From: Helicobacteraceae bacterium
Lineage (GTDB): Bacteria; Campylobacterota; Campylobacteria; Campylobacterales; SZUA-545
DNA length: 64,000 nucleotides
NCBI GenBank assembly: GCA_031258155.1
Contig: JAIRNH010000003.1
Coordinates: forward strand, 1 to 64,000
Direction of reading: 5' to 3'
The position numbers were made by a program, and so were the translations under genes. Within the stretch, counting starts at the first letter, position 1; each line of letters starts with the position of its first letter. Positions 62,744-64,000 of the stretch are shown here, in pieces. The notes beneath the pieces were generated by a model, which was given only the letters and a program-made list of their open reading frames with translations, ran no database searches and was not told where the DNA came from.

Positions 62744-62749
62744 TATAAT
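62744..62749 (+). promoter_or_regulatory. -10 box (TATAAT) of riboflavin synthase
   Basis: GGCTATAATTATCC, 35 bases before the GTG start. No FMN riboswitch is visible: the leader is too short. Confidence 0.6.
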
Positions 62750-62784
62750 TATCCGAAAAATCGCGGCGCGATAAAGGAGCGTAA

Positions 62785-63408
62785 GTGTTTACAGGTTTGA
62801 TCAGAGAGATTGCGCGAACGACGTTGACGGGCAATCGCTTGCGCGTAAAAGCCTCTTACCGTCCAAAGATAGGCGATAGCGTAGCCGTCAACGGCGCTTG
62901 TTTAACCGTCGTCGCTATAGACAAAGAAGGTTTTAGCGCCGATCTCTCCTACGAGACGCGCCAATCGATCGCGACGGAAAACCTAAATTTTCAAGCGCAT
63001 ATAGAGCCGGCGATGGTTATGGGCGATCGTTTCGAGGGGCATATAGCGCAGGGACACATCGATTTTATAGGCTCAATTCAAGCGATTGAAACGCAAGGCG
63101 ACGCTCAAAACTTTTTTATCGCGCCGCCAAAAGAGGCTATGCGCCTGATCGCCCCTAAAGGCTCGATTACTATCGACGGCGTAAGTTTGACGATCAACGA
63201 CGTTTTTGAAAGTTCATTTAAGCTGACGCTTATCCCGCACACGTTAAAAAATACGCTTTTTAGCGGCTATAAGGTAAATCGGCGCGTAAATATAGAGACC
63301 GATCTTTTTGCCCGTTACGCGGCGCGGATTTTGGACTGCGGCGCGATCAAAAACGATCTTCCGCGCGATAGGCGACGCGAGATCGATCTGATAACGGCGA
63401 TCTTCTAG
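62785..63408 (+). CDS. ribE: Riboflavin synthase, alpha chain
   Basis: 207 residues, two lumazine-binding barrels. The first: MFTGLIREIA, VAVNGACLTVV, DLSYETRQSI. The second: MGDRFEGHIAQGHIDFIGSI, GSITIDGVSLTINDVFE and LIPHTLKNTLFSG. It converts two 6,7-dimethyl-8-ribityllumazine molecules into riboflavin and a pyrimidine. GTG start at 62785 with AAGGAG at 62773-62778. The C-terminal DRRREIDLITAIF is lineage-typical. Confidence 0.95.
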   Translation: MFTGLIREIARTTLTGNRLRVKASYRPKIGDSVAVNGACLTVVAIDKEGFSADLSYETRQSIATENLNFQAHIEPAMVMGDRFEGHIAQGHIDFIGSIQAIETQGDAQNFFIAPPKEAMRLIAPKGSITIDGVSLTINDVFESSFKLTLIPHTLKNTLFSGYKVNRRVNIETDLFARYAARILDCGAIKNDLPRDRRREIDLITAIF

Positions 63409-63435
63409 CCGCGCCGTTAACGGCGCGGCGCGCGA

Positions 63436-64000
63436 CTACTTGCCGATCTCCTCAAACTCGTTGTGCTTCCACATATAAGCCAACGCCGACAAGAGTATGA
63501 AATACAACACAAAGATAACGCCCAATCGGTTGCGTTCGTCCTTTTTCGGATCGCCGATTTGATCGATATACTCGACCGCCTTAGCCTGCGCCTGTTGCGT
63601 TAAACCGACGCGGGGCATCGACGTGCCAAGCAGATGTTTTTGCGGATCGTTGATAAAGGTTTGCAGATAGGATTCGCCCTTAGAACGAATCATCACCGAT
63701 AGGTCCGGCGGCAAAACGCCGCCTAGATAGGATTTTAGCTCGCCCTCTTGCGCCTGTAACGCTACCTTGTCGTATATAAAGCTGTGGCAACGCGCGCAAG
63801 CGTTAACGGCGACGCTTTTCGCGTCGATCTCCTCTATTGGCTTAGCTTGCGACTTAATAAAGCCGACAATGTTTGCCGCATCGTCGTCCGTAAGACCTAG
63901 AAACGGCATTTTGAAGTAGGTGGAGCGAACCTTTTCGTCGAACGAGGCGATCGCCTTTTGCGTCGTTTCGTTAGCCGTCTGCTCCGCCTCTTCGAGCGTC
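63436..64000 (-). CDS. petC: Cytochrome c subunit of the cytochrome bc1 complex, C-terminal part (partial)
   Basis: The frame is open to the end of the window; about 188 codons are visible. One haem motif CARCH lies in NACARCHSFIYDKV, then LPPDLSVMIRSKGESYL, DPQKHLLGTSMPRVGL with the Met ligand (SMPR), and a C-terminal helix GVIFVLYFILLSALAYMW that anchors the protein, ending KHNEFEEIGK. This is the C-terminal haem domain of the two-haem PetC of Campylobacterota, which differs from classical cytochrome c1. The first haem domain lies outside. The TYFKMPFLGLTDDDA stretch just before is shared with that family. Confidence 0.85.
   Translation of the reverse strand, partial: TLEEAEQTANETTQKAIASFDEKVRSTYFKMPFLGLTDDDAANIVGFIKSQAKPIEEIDAKSVAVNACARCHSFIYDKVALQAQEGELKSYLGGVLPPDLSVMIRSKGESYLQTFINDPQKHLLGTSMPRVGLTQQAQAKAVEYIDQIGDPKKDERNRLGVIFVLYFILLSALAYMWKHNEFEEIGK

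Overview
The window is a chromosome segment of a member of the Campylobacterota (formerly Epsilonproteobacteria). The best evidence is the flagellar block at 45294-51971, in the order M24 peptidase, folK, flhF, flhG, small membrane protein, fliA, fliM, fliY, which is the order known from Helicobacter and Campylobacter. It is supported by a CheZ-like protein, a glutamine synthetase without the adenylylation tyrosine, LPP20/COG3014/LpoB-type lipoproteins and a PetC-type cytochrome. Base composition looks near half G+C, high for the group, and GATCGC/GCGATCGC words are very frequent. Most promoters that can be seen carry a GCTAnAAT-like -10 box. No insertion sequence, prophage or CRISPR array is visible.

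Layout. 1-2700 is accessory: the end of a PepSY membrane protein, degenerate repeats, a gutted short-chain dehydrogenase, and an AT-richer two-gene cassette (phosphoribosyltransferase-like plus DprA-like) that resembles the ShosTA toxin-antitoxin/anti-phage pair. 2769-15809 is mostly housekeeping (chemotaxis, histidine, glutamine, a folD-lepB-M50-rsmH-nadK operon, miaA, serB, metF). A Lys-Glu-Val-Asp tRNA operon lies at 16473-16841. 18461-31793 is a sulfur-acquisition region: metY, two tandem atypical radical-SAM proteins with an FMN split-barrel protein, and an ssuD-ssuA-ssuA-ssuA-ssuC-ssuB operon with three paralogous binding proteins, followed upstream by an amidohydrolase-like protein. The inferred scheme is that sulfonate-like compounds are bound and imported (SsuABC), desulfonated by SsuD, and the sulfide is fixed by MetY. 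What the radical-SAM pair adds is unknown.

31918-34618 encodes two tandem lipoproteins and a secreted hydrolase-like protein whose signal peptide is cut off by an in-frame TAA. Then come rpsL-rpsG-fusA, a seven-repeat propeller-like protein, hisD with scrambled partial copies of its own 3' end, rpsB-tsf, an encapsulin nanocompartment with its ferritin-like cargo, the flagellar operon, a beta-lactamase-fold hydrolase, a cysteine-rich microprotein not long enough for usual gene callers, a HerA-like ATPase, an SPFH protein paired with a degenerate NAD-kinase-like protein, a lipoprotein operon (LpoB-like, COG3014, LPP20), RNase P RNA, riboflavin synthase and the end of petC.

A recurring theme is local tandem duplication and decay: radical-SAM genes (two intact, one remnant), ssuA (three), lipoproteins (two), hisD 3' fragments, and several genes with frameshifts or stops. 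The strongest candidates for something undescribed are the radical-SAM/split-barrel cluster inside the sulfonate region and the SPFH/NAD-kinase-like pair.
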